Below, piece by piece: positions 43,429 through 52,400 of a DNA stretch of 64,000 nucleotides. Source of the stretch: Pseudomonas sp. UBA6562 (GTDB taxonomy: Bacteria > Pseudomonadota > Gammaproteobacteria > Pseudomonadales > Pseudomonadaceae); NCBI RefSeq assembly GCF_002434265.1, contig NZ_DJJS01000006.1:310001-374000 (forward strand). The letters run 5' to 3'. The notes under the pieces are model-generated. The model saw only the letters and a list, made by a program, of their open reading frames with translations. It searched no databases and was not told where the DNA came from. Made by a program: the position numbers and the translations under genes. Positions within the stretch are counted from its first letter, which is position 1, and each line of letters opens with the position of its first letter.

Positions 43429-43460
43429 AAACCCCGTGTTTTCCTATAAACAAGGGGTTT
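43429..43460. terminator. Terminator-like hairpin after dtd
   Basis: AAACCCC (43429-43435) pairs with GGGGTTT (43454-43460), with inner GTTT/AAAC pairing. The T-run is better on the plus strand (TTTTTT), although dtd ends here on the minus strand. The rest of 43204-43467 is the presumed opgGH promoter region. Confidence 0.45.
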
Positions 43461-43467
43461 TTTCCGA

Positions 43468-43905
43468 TCAGATTTGTAACATGAACGTCACCGGGCCATC
43501 GTTGACCAGATGAACCTGCATGTCCGCACCAAATCGCCCGGTCGCCACACCTTCGTGTCGACCCTGCGCCTGCTGCACCAGGTAGTCGAACAGCTCCGCG
43601 CCCAAAGCCGGCGGCGCGGCGCTGGAGAAGCTCGGGCGCAGGCCGCTGCGGGTGTCGGCGGCCAGGGTGAACTGCGAGACCAGCAGCAGGCCGCCGGCCA
43701 CGTCCTTGAGCGACTGGTTCATCTTGCCCTGGGCATCGCTGAACACCCGGTAGTTGAGCAGCTTGTGCAGCAGTTTGTCGGCGTGCTCGTGGGTGTCGTG
43801 CGGCTCTACCGCCACCAGCACCAGCAAGCCCTGGTCGATGGCACCGACCACCTCCCCCGCCACCTCGACGCGGGCCGAACGCACCCGTTGCAGCAGGCCC
43901 TTCAT
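43468..43905 (-). CDS. dtd: D-aminoacyl-tRNA deacylase
   Basis: Dtd hydrolyses D-amino acids mischarged on tRNA. The 145-residue homodimeric protein has MKGLLQRVRSARVEV, LLVSQFTLAADTRSGLRPSF and the cross-subunit NxGPVT motif (VNDGPVTFML). Its start overlaps the pip stop by 4 bp, so it is translationally coupled to pip. Confidence 0.97.
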   Translation of the reverse strand: MKGLLQRVRSARVEVAGEVVGAIDQGLLVLVAVEPHDTHEHADKLLHKLLNYRVFSDAQGKMNQSLKDVAGGLLLVSQFTLAADTRSGLRPSFSSAAPPALGAELFDYLVQQAQGRHEGVATGRFGADMQVHLVNDGPVTFMLQI

Positions 43906-44873
43906 GCTTCTTCCAAGGGCAGGTCGAGCAAGCGCCGAGCCATCTGGTCGGCGGCGCGCACCAAGGCGTCGGTGATGCCCGGTTCGGACGCGGCGTGGCC
44001 GGCGTCGCGGATGACCTTCAACTCGCTGTTCGGCCAGGCCTGGTGCAAGGCCCAGGCGTTGTCCAGCGGACAGATCACGTCGTAGCGGCCATGCACGATC
44101 ACCGCCGGCAGGTGGGCGATCTTCGGCACATCACGGATCAGTTGGTCGGGTTCGAGGAAGGCGTCGTGCATGAAGTAGTGGCATTCGATGCGCGCGATCG
44201 ACAGTGCCCGCTGCGGTTCGGCGAAGCGGTCGACCACCAGCGGGTTGGGTCGCAGGGTGGCGGTGCGCCCTTCCCAGGTCGACCAGGCTTTGGCGGCATG
44301 CATCTGGGCGATCTGGTCGCTGCCGGTCAGGCGCTTGTGGAAGGCCTTGACCAGGTCGTTGCGTTCCTCGGCCGGGATCGGCGCCACGTAGTCCTGCCAG
44401 TAGTCGGGGAACAGACGGCTGGCACCGGCCTGGTAGAACCACTGGATCTCCTGCGGGCGGCACAGGAAGATGCCGCGCAGGATCAACCCGTGCACGCGCT
44501 CGGGATGGGTCTGGGCATAGGCCAGGGCCAGGGTCGAGCCCCATGAGCCGCCGAACAGCACCCATTTGTCGATGCCCAGGTGCTCGCGGATGCGCTCCAT
44601 ATCGGCGACCAGGTCCCAGGTGGTGTTGTTCTCGATGCTGGCGTGCGGCGTGGAGCGCCCGCAGCCGCGCTGATCGAAGGTGACGATGCGGTACAGGTTG
44701 GGGTCGAAGTAGCAGCGGCTCTGGGCATCGCAGCCCGACCCCGGCCCGCCGTGGATGAATAGCACCGGCAGGCCTTCGGGCGAGCCGCTTTCATCGACGT
44801 ACAGCACGTGCGGCGCATCCACGGCCAGATCGTGCCGGGCGTAGGGTTTGATCTGCGGGTACAGGGTCTGCAT
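43902..44873 (-). CDS. pip: Proline iminopeptidase
   Basis: Pip removes N-terminal proline from peptides. It is a 323-residue alpha/beta hydrolase with LFIHGGPGSGCDAQ, FDQRGCGRSTPH, the nucleophile GGSWGSTLALAYAQ, and the Asp and His sites in VHGRYDVICPL and RDAGHAASEPG. ATG 44873 is the family start (MQTLYPQIKPYARHDL); the frame runs to 45101 without support. It forms an operon with dtd and is divergent from the giant LRR gene. Confidence 0.96.
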   Translation of the reverse strand: MQTLYPQIKPYARHDLAVDAPHVLYVDESGSPEGLPVLFIHGGPGSGCDAQSRCYFDPNLYRIVTFDQRGCGRSTPHASIENNTTWDLVADMERIREHLGIDKWVLFGGSWGSTLALAYAQTHPERVHGLILRGIFLCRPQEIQWFYQAGASRLFPDYWQDYVAPIPAEERNDLVKAFHKRLTGSDQIAQMHAAKAWSTWEGRTATLRPNPLVVDRFAEPQRALSIARIECHYFMHDAFLEPDQLIRDVPKIAHLPAVIVHGRYDVICPLDNAWALHQAWPNSELKVIRDAGHAASEPGITDALVRAADQMARRLLDLPLEEA

Positions 44874-45164
44874 TGCGCACTCCGTGTGGGAATCGGGCTG
44901 GGTACGAACCTGTCTATGCCAGGGCCGAACAGGGTAAGCGGATGAAGCCGTCGGCCACAGAGCGGTGCCTTGCAGCGCTTCGGACAGGCCTTGGGCCGGG
45001 CTCGCGGCTTCATGCAGTATGGCCGAGTATGGCGATGTTTCGTATACCGCGTAGGCCATCCGGCGGCAATCATAAACCCGAATCGCGGCTTTGAGGATCA
45101 CACCGTGATCGCCTTCGGGCAGATCATGCTACTGCCCGCGCGACGACACGAAAAATAGCATTGC

Positions 45165-45182
45165 GCCTCCCGTTACGGAGGC
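45165..45182 (+). promoter_or_regulatory. Hairpin masking the ribosome site of the giant LRR gene
   Basis: GCCTCC (45165-45170) pairs perfectly with GGAGGC (45177-45182) around the loop CGTTAC. The GGAGG Shine-Dalgarno sequence of the gene starting at 45189 is the 3' arm, so folding would block ribosome access. This could make translation conditional; chance is possible for a 6-bp stem. Confidence 0.5.
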
Positions 45183-45188
45183 TCCGCC

Positions 45189-48100
45189 ATGACCCCCCCA
45201 ACCCCAGCCACACCTTCCGCCCTGCACGATGCTCTGCCCTATGCCCAGCAACTGGCCGTCAACGTCCAGCCCGACTGGATGCGGCAGGCATCGCCCGCCA
45301 CCTTGGCCCACATGCGCCAGGCCGGGCGCCAGCGCCAGCCCTGGTTCGAGCAGGCCTGTCTGACCCAGCCGACCATCACCGCTGCGTTGATGGCCGACCA
45401 TGCCGAAGGGCGCGCCGCACAGACCGCACTGCGCGACCGCCTGGCCGCGCTGCCGAACCTCGAGCGCCATGCACGCGAACGCCTGAGCCACGCCCTCGCC
45501 GAGCGCTTCGGCCTGACGCTGGACGTGGGCAAGACCTATCTGCTCAACGCCGCCAAGGCAGTGGCCTACAAACTGAGCCTGGACGGCGACCCCCTCGTCG
45601 CCGGTCAACGTGCCCTCAAACTGGCCACGCAATCGTTGCTGCACTGCGCGTTGCAGAACTTCGAAGCCAGTGAAGCGCAGCCCGGTGGCATGGACGAGGG
45701 TGCGCTCAAGGCGGTGGTTCTCGACAGCGATGAGTTCATCGGGCTCACGGCAACGGGCCAGACGGTGGCGCTGACGCCGCACGCCTTTGCGGCGCTGTGC
45801 CGCGAACTGGACCTGGGCGGTGGCTACCAAAGTCTGGTCGAAGCGGCGTGCGCACCGGTCGTGCAGGGGGACGATCCGTTCGAGCAGGTGGAGCGCGCCA
45901 CCTGGCGACAGCAGGTGCACCTGGCGCTGCTCCAGGGCCATATCGACCCGGAGCAGCACCGGAGCCTGCTCGACCTGGCCGAACACGACCAGGCCGAGTA
46001 CCAGGAAAGCCCGGTGCGATGCAATATTCTGCAATTGTTCTCCACGCCTCTGCTCGACGCTTTGGTCATCGGGGCCGTGCGCTATCCGAGCGACCAGATG
46101 CACTACGAACTCGGTTTCGTGCCCTACAAAGACCTGTTGGTCACCTACCTGCCCGGCGCGGACGTTGCGCTCAAGGCACATGAATCGGTGTTCGCCATGC
46201 AGACCTATCTGCGCGAACAGTTGCTGCGCATGGACAAGTCCGCCTTGCTGCGCCTGCTCCCCGCCGAGCGAACCCAAGCATTCCTGCAAAAGCTGGAACA
46301 GACCCTGAAGCCGCTGACTTGGAACGCCGAAGCGGGCGTTTATCAGCCGGTGATCGATGAGCAAGCCTGGGTGGAGGTAAGGCTACAACCGTTTCAACAC
46401 GCGTTCCTGACCGAACTGGCGTGGCAGAAGCGCCAGCGCCTCCAGGACGACGCCCTGTTCCACGCCGTGCCTACCGCGCTGGAGGATCGCAAGAGCGCAG
46501 CCAGGCGCCAGGCCTATTTCACCAACCTGGCCCTGCAGACCGTCGGCCTGCTCGCCTTCACCGTGCCGGGGCTGGGCCCGCTGATGCTCGGCCTGAGCGT
46601 GGTGCAATTGAGCTATGAAGTGTACGAAGGCTTGGAGAGTTGGGCGCAGAACGAGCAGGAACAAGCGTTCGACTACCTGATGGACGTGCTGGAAAACGTG
46701 GCGCAGGCTGCGGTGCTGGGCGCGGCAGGTGCCGAAATCGGTCATCCCGCACTGACGCAGGAGGCGCTGCCCGCTCCCGCGTTCATCGAAGACCTCGAGC
46801 CGGTCGAACGCAGCGACGGCGCTACCGTGCTGTGGCGTCCCGACCTGCGCCCTTTCGCCCACGATGCGGTGCTGCCGGCCGACCTGCAGCCTGGCGCGGA
46901 CGGTCTCTACCATTATCAGGACAAAACCTGGCTGGCCTTCGAGGACCGCCTGTACTGCGTCAAGCAGGACGCGGCTACCGGCCAGTACCGCTTGGCCCAC
47001 CCCACCAAGGCCAGAAGCCACGAACCGCAGTTGCGGCATAACGGCAACGGTACGTGGCTGCACCCGCTCGACCGTCCGCAGCAATGGCAGGGCCATGACC
47101 TATTTCGTCGGCTCGGCGCATCGGCGGCCCGCTTCGACGAGCAGACCGCCGCGCGCATCCTCAGCGTCAGCGATCTCTCCGAGACCGCACTGCGCGGCGT
47201 GCTGAGCGAACAGCGCCCATTGCCGGGCCTGCTGCGCGATACCCTGCTGCGCTTCGAACTCGACCGGGACCTTCGCCTTACCCAATCAGAGACCGACCGC
47301 CAGACCCGCCTGCGCCTGTTCGCCGAACGCTACCGCGCGCGCAGCGCCAGCCAGACACCGGGCGTCGCCTTGCTGCAACGCCTCTACCCAGATCTGCCCA
47401 GCGCCGTTTGCGAGGAAGTGCTGGGCCAGGCCAACGCCGATGAGCGCCAGAGGCTCAACGACAACCGCGTCCCTGCGCGTCTGGGCGAAGAGCTGCGCGC
47501 CTATCAGCAGCAGGTACGCCTGGCCCGAGCCTACGAAGGGCTGTACCTGGACAGCGTACGCAACCCTGACAGCGACCGGCTGGCACTGCACAGCCTGGCG
47601 CGGTGGCCCGACTGGCCGATCGATCTGTCGGTCGAACTGATCAGCGACCATGCCGCAATTCCCATCGAGCGTGTGGGCGCCGACGATGCGCCTCGGCGCC
47701 TGACGTTGATCGCCAGCACCGATGGCTATCGCCTGCTCGACGAGCCTGAACCTCTGCACCCCAGCCTCGAAGCGGCACTGTACGAGGGCCTGCACCCTAT
47801 CCAGCGCGAGGCGCTGGGCCTGCCCACCGGCGATGCCCCGACAGCGCTCAGGCAGCGCCTGCAGCAAGGGCCCGAGCTGCCACGCGAAGACCTGCGCAAG
47901 GTACTGGGCATGCGCCCGGCGCGCCCCGGCTACCGCTCGCCCATGCGCTTGGCAGATGGGCGCCTAGGCTATCCGTTGGGCCACACCATGCCGCCAGGCG
48001 TAGGCCCGTCGCGACGCGCCTTGGTCGACCTGATCCGCCAGCTCAACGAGGGAGTGGCCAACACCCACTCCATTCGCCAGATCATCTCCACGCTCGAAGA

Positions 48101-50726
48101 ACGCGGCCTCAACCGCGCCGATATCCTGGCCCGGTTGCAGGAACTGCTGGTGCAACGCAACACCCTCGACGACCGGTTCGAACAATGGCGACAGGCGGCC
48201 CGGCACAACCCCGACCAGGCACCGCCAGACCTGGAGCAACAGTTGGCGCACATCCGTCAGCACTGGTATGACAGCATGCTGGCTCCAATCGATGGGCCGA
48301 CCTTGCCGCTGCGACTGACAAGCATCGACTTGGCGGACTTCCCTCTCCACCTGCCCAGCGCCTATACCTCGACCGTGCGCCATCTGGAACTGGTCGACTC
48401 GCGCCCGGCAACCTTCGCCGGCTGGCACCAGCACGAGCAACAGTTGGCCCACCTGGTGCGCCAGTTCCCCGCCCTGCGCGTGCTCGACATCCGCCGCACG
48501 CCATCGGTCGATGCCGGACCTTCGGCCTTTCTGTTGAGTCTGCCGCTGATCGCAGCCAACCTGCCCGAGCTGGAAGTCTTGAGCCTGACGCACCAGTCCA
48601 TCAGCCTTAGCAGCAGCGACATCGACAGCCTGCGACAGCTGCCACACTTGCGTCGCCTGAACCTGAGCGGCAATCGTCTGTCGCCCGTCTACCCACCCGA
48701 ATTCTCCGGGTTGACCCTCGATTACCTGGGTCTGGACCAGATGAACCTGGATCATTGGCCCGAGGGGCTCGACCAGCAGACCCTCACCCAGGTCGGCGAA
48801 CTCTCGCTACGCGGCAACCAGATCCGTTCGCTGCCGGCCTTTCTCCTGGAAAACGAACTGCCACCGAACCAGCACCCGCATATTTCTTTGCAGGGCAACC
48901 CCATCGACAGCAGCCATCTGCAGCGGGTGCTGATGAACGAAGACGGGCGCGCCACCCATTTCCACATCGACCTGGCGCCCGAGCTGCAGTCGCGCCTGAG
49001 CCATCTGCACCAGCGACGCCAGCAGTTGCGTGGAGCACTGGATGACTGGGCGTCGGCTTCCAGTTCGCGCAACACGGTGAGCACGGAGCTGATGCTCAGC
49101 CGTCAGCGCATCAGCAGCGCCATCAACCGTTTCTGGCATGACATCGAGCAAGGCTTGAGCCACGCGCCATTGCGCCTGGACAGCATCGACCTCGCGCACT
49201 TGCCCCCGCAGTTGCCAGATTTTTTCTGCGACAGCGTACGGACCCTGATCCTGAGCCGCGTCAGCGGCTCGACCGAGCAATTGCGCCATTGGCTCAACCG
49301 CTTTCCCCACCTCACCCGCCTGACCCTGGACGAATACGTGGCGGCACCGGCCGACCTGCTCAGCGCGGTGGCGCACCTGCCCGAGCTGAGCGAGCTGACC
49401 GTGCGCGACAGCGAGGTGGTCATCGACCAGGCGCTGTTCGACCAACTGGCACCGCTCACCAAGCTCTCGTGCCTGGACCTATCGGGCAATCGCCTGGGCG
49501 ATATAGAGCAGGTGCCGGCGTCGTTGCGCAGTCTGCAGCGGCTCGACCTGAACAACTTGCAACTGGAGCAATGGCCGGAGTGGGTGGACAGCCTGCTGCC
49601 GCTGGAAATGCTCGACTTGAGCGACAACCATCTGACCACCTTGCCCGAACACGTGCTGAGCAACCTGGACAACCATTTCCCCATCTCCTCGATCTCGCTG
49701 TTCGGCAACCCACTGACGGACGACTCGATCCTGCGCGCGCGAACCTCGTCCACCAGTCAGCACAGCTACACCTTCGCCATGGACATTCCCGAGCATCTCT
49801 TGAGGGTGGGTTCTTCCGACGAAGGCTCGGTCAACGGCCACTTGCACAACCCCCTTCTGGACCCCGCCGCCGACGCGCCCCGCCTGGAAGATTGGCTGCT
49901 TGGCAACGACCTGCAAAACGAAGCCCTGCAAGACGCCTGGCATACCTTGAGCGGCATGGACGACGCGCGAAACCTGCTGAGCCTGGTAGGTCGCCTGAGA
50001 CAGGCGGCGCCCTACCGCGACGGCCAAACCCGGCCCGCTTTCGCCGAGCGGGTACGCAAGGTCCTGGTGCAGGCACTGGTAGACCCACATGACCGCCAGC
50101 TGATCAACGCCATTGCCGAAGAAGCGCTGTTGCAGCCCGACACCGGCAACCAGACCTGCCACGATGGCGTATTGCTGGTATTCCAGAACATCGAGCTGCT
50201 GATTTCCAGCCAGCACCTGGGCAGTCGAGGTGCCGATACCACGGAGCAGTTGTACAACGAGTTGCGACGGCTGTTTCGCCTGCACGAGCTGGAACGCCTC
50301 GGTTTGGCCAATGCCGAGCGCCGCGATGAGGCCGAAGTGCGCCTGATCTATCGCAGCGGCCTCAACCGCGACCTGGACCTGGGCGTACCGAAGGACGCCA
50401 TGCTCTACGCCCCGTGGGCGCATTTGCAAGGCGATGAGCTGACCAGGGTCATGGGCAGCGTGCAGCGCGCCGAGCGAGGCGAGGATTTCCTGCGCTATGC
50501 GGCCGGCAACAGCCAGTGGGTGGAACGGCTGCGCCAAGAGCATGCGCACGCCTTCGCCGCCATCGAGCAGGAGTTCCGTGACCAGGTCAGGGCGCTGGAG
50601 GAAAGAAAGGATCTCTCCCTGGAGGAACTCCTCAAGGCCACTGCCGCCCTGGAACGGGAAAAGAAGATGCGCGTACAGAGACTGATCCGTGACCTGACCA
50701 TCGCCGCCAATCCAGATCGGCCCTGA
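45189..50726 (+). CDS. Giant LRR protein with C-terminal NEL-type E3 ubiquitin ligase domain
   Basis: A 1845-residue protein without signal peptide. Residues ~20-1000 resemble the large DUF6543 (dermonecrotic-toxin-like) region of Pseudomonas effectors, with a hydrophobic hairpin near 450 (LALQTVGLLAFTVPGLGPLMLGLSVVQLSYEV). Two homologous modules start at 1039 (LPLRLTSIDLADFPLHLP) and 1326 (APLRLDSIDLAHLPPQLP), each leading into leucine-rich repeats (LRRLNLSGNRLSP; LSCLDLSGNRLGD; LEMLDLSDNHLTTLP). From about 1560 the protein matches the all-helical NEL domain of IpaH/SspH ligases: catalytic Cys1657 sits in NQTCHDGVLLVFQNIELL, against CxDRVALTWNNL-type motifs in the enteric effectors. It would transfer ubiquitin to host proteins if delivered into a eukaryotic cell. 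No secretion genes lie nearby, so delivery is unknown. Confidence 0.9.
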   Translation: MTPPTPATPSALHDALPYAQQLAVNVQPDWMRQASPATLAHMRQAGRQRQPWFEQACLTQPTITAALMADHAEGRAAQTALRDRLAALPNLERHARERLSHALAERFGLTLDVGKTYLLNAAKAVAYKLSLDGDPLVAGQRALKLATQSLLHCALQNFEASEAQPGGMDEGALKAVVLDSDEFIGLTATGQTVALTPHAFAALCRELDLGGGYQSLVEAACAPVVQGDDPFEQVERATWRQQVHLALLQGHIDPEQHRSLLDLAEHDQAEYQESPVRCNILQLFSTPLLDALVIGAVRYPSDQMHYELGFVPYKDLLVTYLPGADVALKAHESVFAMQTYLREQLLRMDKSALLRLLPAERTQAFLQKLEQTLKPLTWNAEAGVYQPVIDEQAWVEVRLQPFQHAFLTELAWQKRQRLQDDALFHAVPTALEDRKSAARRQAYFTNLALQTVGLLAFTVPGLGPLMLGLSVVQLSYEVYEGLESWAQNEQEQAFDYLMDVLENVAQAAVLGAAGAEIGHPALTQEALPAPAFIEDLEPVERSDGATVLWRPDLRPFAHDAVLPADLQPGADGLYHYQDKTWLAFEDRLYCVKQDAATGQYRLAHPTKARSHEPQLRHNGNGTWLHPLDRPQQWQGHDLFRRLGASAARFDEQTAARILSVSDLSETALRGVLSEQRPLPGLLRDTLLRFELDRDLRLTQSETDRQTRLRLFAERYRARSASQTPGVALLQRLYPDLPSAVCEEVLGQANADERQRLNDNRVPARLGEELRAYQQQVRLARAYEGLYLDSVRNPDSDRLALHSLARWPDWPIDLSVELISDHAAIPIERVGADDAPRRLTLIASTDGYRLLDEPEPLHPSLEAALYEGLHPIQREALGLPTGDAPTALRQRLQQGPELPREDLRKVLGMRPARPGYRSPMRLADGRLGYPLGHTMPPGVGPSRRALVDLIRQLNEGVANTHSIRQIISTLEERGLNRADILARLQELLVQRNTLDDRFEQWRQAARHNPDQAPPDLEQQLAHIRQHWYDSMLAPIDGPTLPLRLTSIDLADFPLHLPSAYTSTVRHLELVDSRPATFAGWHQHEQQLAHLVRQFPALRVLDIRRTPSVDAGPSAFLLSLPLIAANLPELEVLSLTHQSISLSSSDIDSLRQLPHLRRLNLSGNRLSPVYPPEFSGLTLDYLGLDQMNLDHWPEGLDQQTLTQVGELSLRGNQIRSLPAFLLENELPPNQHPHISLQGNPIDSSHLQRVLMNEDGRATHFHIDLAPELQSRLSHLHQRRQQLRGALDDWASASSSRNTVSTELMLSRQRISSAINRFWHDIEQGLSHAPLRLDSIDLAHLPPQLPDFFCDSVRTLILSRVSGSTEQLRHWLNRFPHLTRLTLDEYVAAPADLLSAVAHLPELSELTVRDSEVVIDQALFDQLAPLTKLSCLDLSGNRLGDIEQVPASLRSLQRLDLNNLQLEQWPEWVDSLLPLEMLDLSDNHLTTLPEHVLSNLDNHFPISSISLFGNPLTDDSILRARTSSTSQHSYTFAMDIPEHLLRVGSSDEGSVNGHLHNPLLDPAADAPRLEDWLLGNDLQNEALQDAWHTLSGMDDARNLLSLVGRLRQAAPYRDGQTRPAFAERVRKVLVQALVDPHDRQLINAIAEEALLQPDTGNQTCHDGVLLVFQNIELLISSQHLGSRGADTTEQLYNELRRLFRLHELERLGLANAERRDEAEVRLIYRSGLNRDLDLGVPKDAMLYAPWAHLQGDELTRVMGSVQRAERGEDFLRYAAGNSQWVERLRQEHAHAFAAIEQEFRDQVRALEERKDLSLEELLKATAALEREKKMRVQRLIRDLTIAANPDRP

Positions 50727-50778
50727 GCGCGGCCCTGGTGCAAGGCTGCGCGTGGGGCACCGTGGCGCATGGTACCGA

Positions 50779-51351
50779 TCAATGCATCCTGGCGATGTTG
50801 CGGTCGGCCATGCGCCAGATCAGGCGGGTGGTGTCATACCCCTGCTGGCGTGCCTTGGCCAGCAGGCTCTCGCGTTCCCAGGCCGAGAGGTGCTGGGCGC
50901 GCGACAGGATCCACAGGTGTTTGCGGTCGGGGCTGCCGACGATGGCCGTGCGGTAGCGTTCGTCGACGTAGAGGATCCAGTAATCGGCCCGGGTCACGCC
51001 CGGCAGCAGACGGCTCAGGCTGTTGTCGAACTCGACCCACAGCTTGTCGGTGTGGCCGCTGGCCTGCACGTTGGCATGCCCCTGCGCCCGTAGCCATTCG
51101 TCGCCTAGGGTGCGGCAACGGTTGAGCACGTCGAAGCTGCCGTCGGGCTTGAGGTTGTAGTGCGCCTCGGACTGGGCGCAGGCGTCCTGATGGGCCAGGG
51201 GCAGGCGCGCCAGCTCGTACCAGGTGCCCTGGTAACGCTTGAGGCTGACATTGCCCGCCGTCTTGGGCGCGAGCGGGTCGCTGGCCGTACTGGCGCAGCC
51301 GCCGAGCACGGCCAGGCAGCAGACGGCAGCCAACGCTGCGAACGCCCTCAT
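50779..51351 (-). CDS. blc: Outer-membrane lipocalin lipoprotein
   Basis: A 190-residue lipocalin with lipobox LAVLGGC. The lipocalin signature is KRYQGTWYELARLP, followed by GHANVQASGHTDKLWVEFDNSL, ADYWILYVDERYRTAIVGSPDRKHLWILSR. Bacterial Blc binds lysophospholipids or fatty acids at the outer membrane, often under envelope stress. Its start overlaps the stop of the small lipoprotein gene by 4 bp. It is convergent with the giant LRR gene. Confidence 0.93.
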   Translation of the reverse strand: MRAFAALAAVCCLAVLGGCASTASDPLAPKTAGNVSLKRYQGTWYELARLPLAHQDACAQSEAHYNLKPDGSFDVLNRCRTLGDEWLRAQGHANVQASGHTDKLWVEFDNSLSRLLPGVTRADYWILYVDERYRTAIVGSPDRKHLWILSRAQHLSAWERESLLAKARQQGYDTTRLIWRMADRNIARMH

Positions 51352-51602
51352 TTGAGGCCCTGCCCCGAATACATCACCACCTTGTCGGCGGCGTACTGCA
51401 CGCTGATGAAGCTTCTTTCGTCGCCCCAGGTACAACTGGACATGCCCAAGGCGCCCGAGCATTCGGTAGGCGCGCCCAGCAACTGCTCGACGGCGGCCTT
51501 GCTCATGCCGGCCTGGAGCCGGGCATAGTTTTCCTGGTTGATCTTGCTGCAGGCGGTCAAGACCACGCAGAGGGTCAGCAAGGCGAAACGACGAAACGAC
51601 AT
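51348..51602 (-). CDS. Small lipoprotein, BamE/DUF3862-like
   Basis: An 84-residue lipoprotein (MSFRRFALLTLCVVLTAC, lipobox LTAC) with the SmpA/BamE-like pattern INQENYARLQAGMSKAAVEQLLGAP followed by paired cysteines (ECSGALGMSSCTW). Such small beta-alpha lipoproteins are common and poorly characterised. An upstream TTG start at 51623 is rejected in favour of the ATG with AGGAG ahead. It forms a two-gene operon with blc. Confidence 0.82.
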   Translation of the reverse strand: MSFRRFALLTLCVVLTACSKINQENYARLQAGMSKAAVEQLLGAPTECSGALGMSSCTWGDERSFISVQYAADKVVMYSGQGLK

Positions 51603-51736
51603 GACGGGGCAACTCCTGGACAAGGGCTCAGGCTGGAAACCTGCGGAGTGCTTGGAGGGCGAAAAGTCGATCCGGTTCCCTAAGCGCCGACCGATCCGCA
51701 GACGCCACCGGTCGCCATGGCCAGAAGGCGCAAAGC

Positions 51737-51770
51737 AAAAGACCAGGCCGCATCGAAAGAGGCGGCCTGG
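51737..51770 (-). terminator. Terminator of the fbp-DUF924 transcript
   Basis: On the minus strand CCAGGCCGC-loop-GCGGCCTGG (51770 to 51743) is followed by TCTTTTGC. It lies 30 bp after the DUF924 stop. Confidence 0.8.
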
Positions 51771-51800
51771 CCTGGGGTGACGCTTGGCTAACGTGACGCC

Positions 51801-52397
51801 TTAGAAACGCGAACCTGGCTCGAGCAGGAAATCCATCTCCTCGTCGGTGCTGGGCCGGTCGAGCTGCAGGTTGCGGTGCGGAAAACGCCCGAACCGCTCG
51901 ATCACCCGCTGGTGCTGCTGGGCGTAATCGAGAAAGCCTTCGAACAGCTTGCGGTTGGCCTCGGGCTGTTCGTCGAGCAGCGTCTGGTAACGCTCGACGC
52001 TGAGGTTCTGCCAGTCGAGCACCTCGGCGTGTTGCAGCACCAGCAGCACGAACACGCGCTGGATGGGCAGCAACTGATAGTCGAGCTGCTTTTGCAGCCC
52101 CTGCATCGCCACCACCTGGGCACGCCGGTCGCCGTCGAAGGCGCGGGCGGTGTCGCGGTACAGCATGCGCGGCAACTGGTCGAGCAACAGGATCAGGCCC
52201 AGCCAGCCTTGCGGGCTTTGCTGCCATTCGTCCAAGCCGCCTTCGAGCGCCTGCTCCATCAGCGGCCCGAACAACGCGCCGGCTTCTTCGTCGTGCTGCT
52301 TGCCGAACCACAGCAGGCTTTTCTCATCCGCCACGGCCTGGGCCGTGGTGCCCCAACCGAACCACCATTCCAGCAACGGCTGCCAAGGTGCGAGCAT
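51801..52397 (-). CDS. DUF924 family protein
   Basis: A 198-residue TPR-like all-helical protein of the DUF924 family (LLEWWFG, LWFGKQHDEE, LILLLDQLPRMLYRDTARAFDGDRRA, MEDFL-type C-terminus EEMDFLLEPG). Its function is unknown. It starts 3 bp after fbp and shares its transcript. Confidence 0.9.
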   Translation of the reverse strand: MLAPWQPLLEWWFGWGTTAQAVADEKSLLWFGKQHDEEAGALFGPLMEQALEGGLDEWQQSPQGWLGLILLLDQLPRMLYRDTARAFDGDRRAQVVAMQGLQKQLDYQLLPIQRVFVLLVLQHAEVLDWQNLSVERYQTLLDEQPEANRKLFEGFLDYAQQHQRVIERFGRFPHRNLQLDRPSTDEEMDFLLEPGSRF

Positions 52398-52400
52398 GAC

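Noticed and set aside
45102..45188. Upstream extension of pip to 45101
   Set aside because: Pip homology begins at MQTLYPQIKP; the added 76 residues lack homology and would consume the divergent promoter region.
51628..52311. Minus-strand frame of 227 codons overlapping DUF924
   Set aside because: An alternative frame of the DUF924 gene, Arg/Ala-rich, passing through the terminator.
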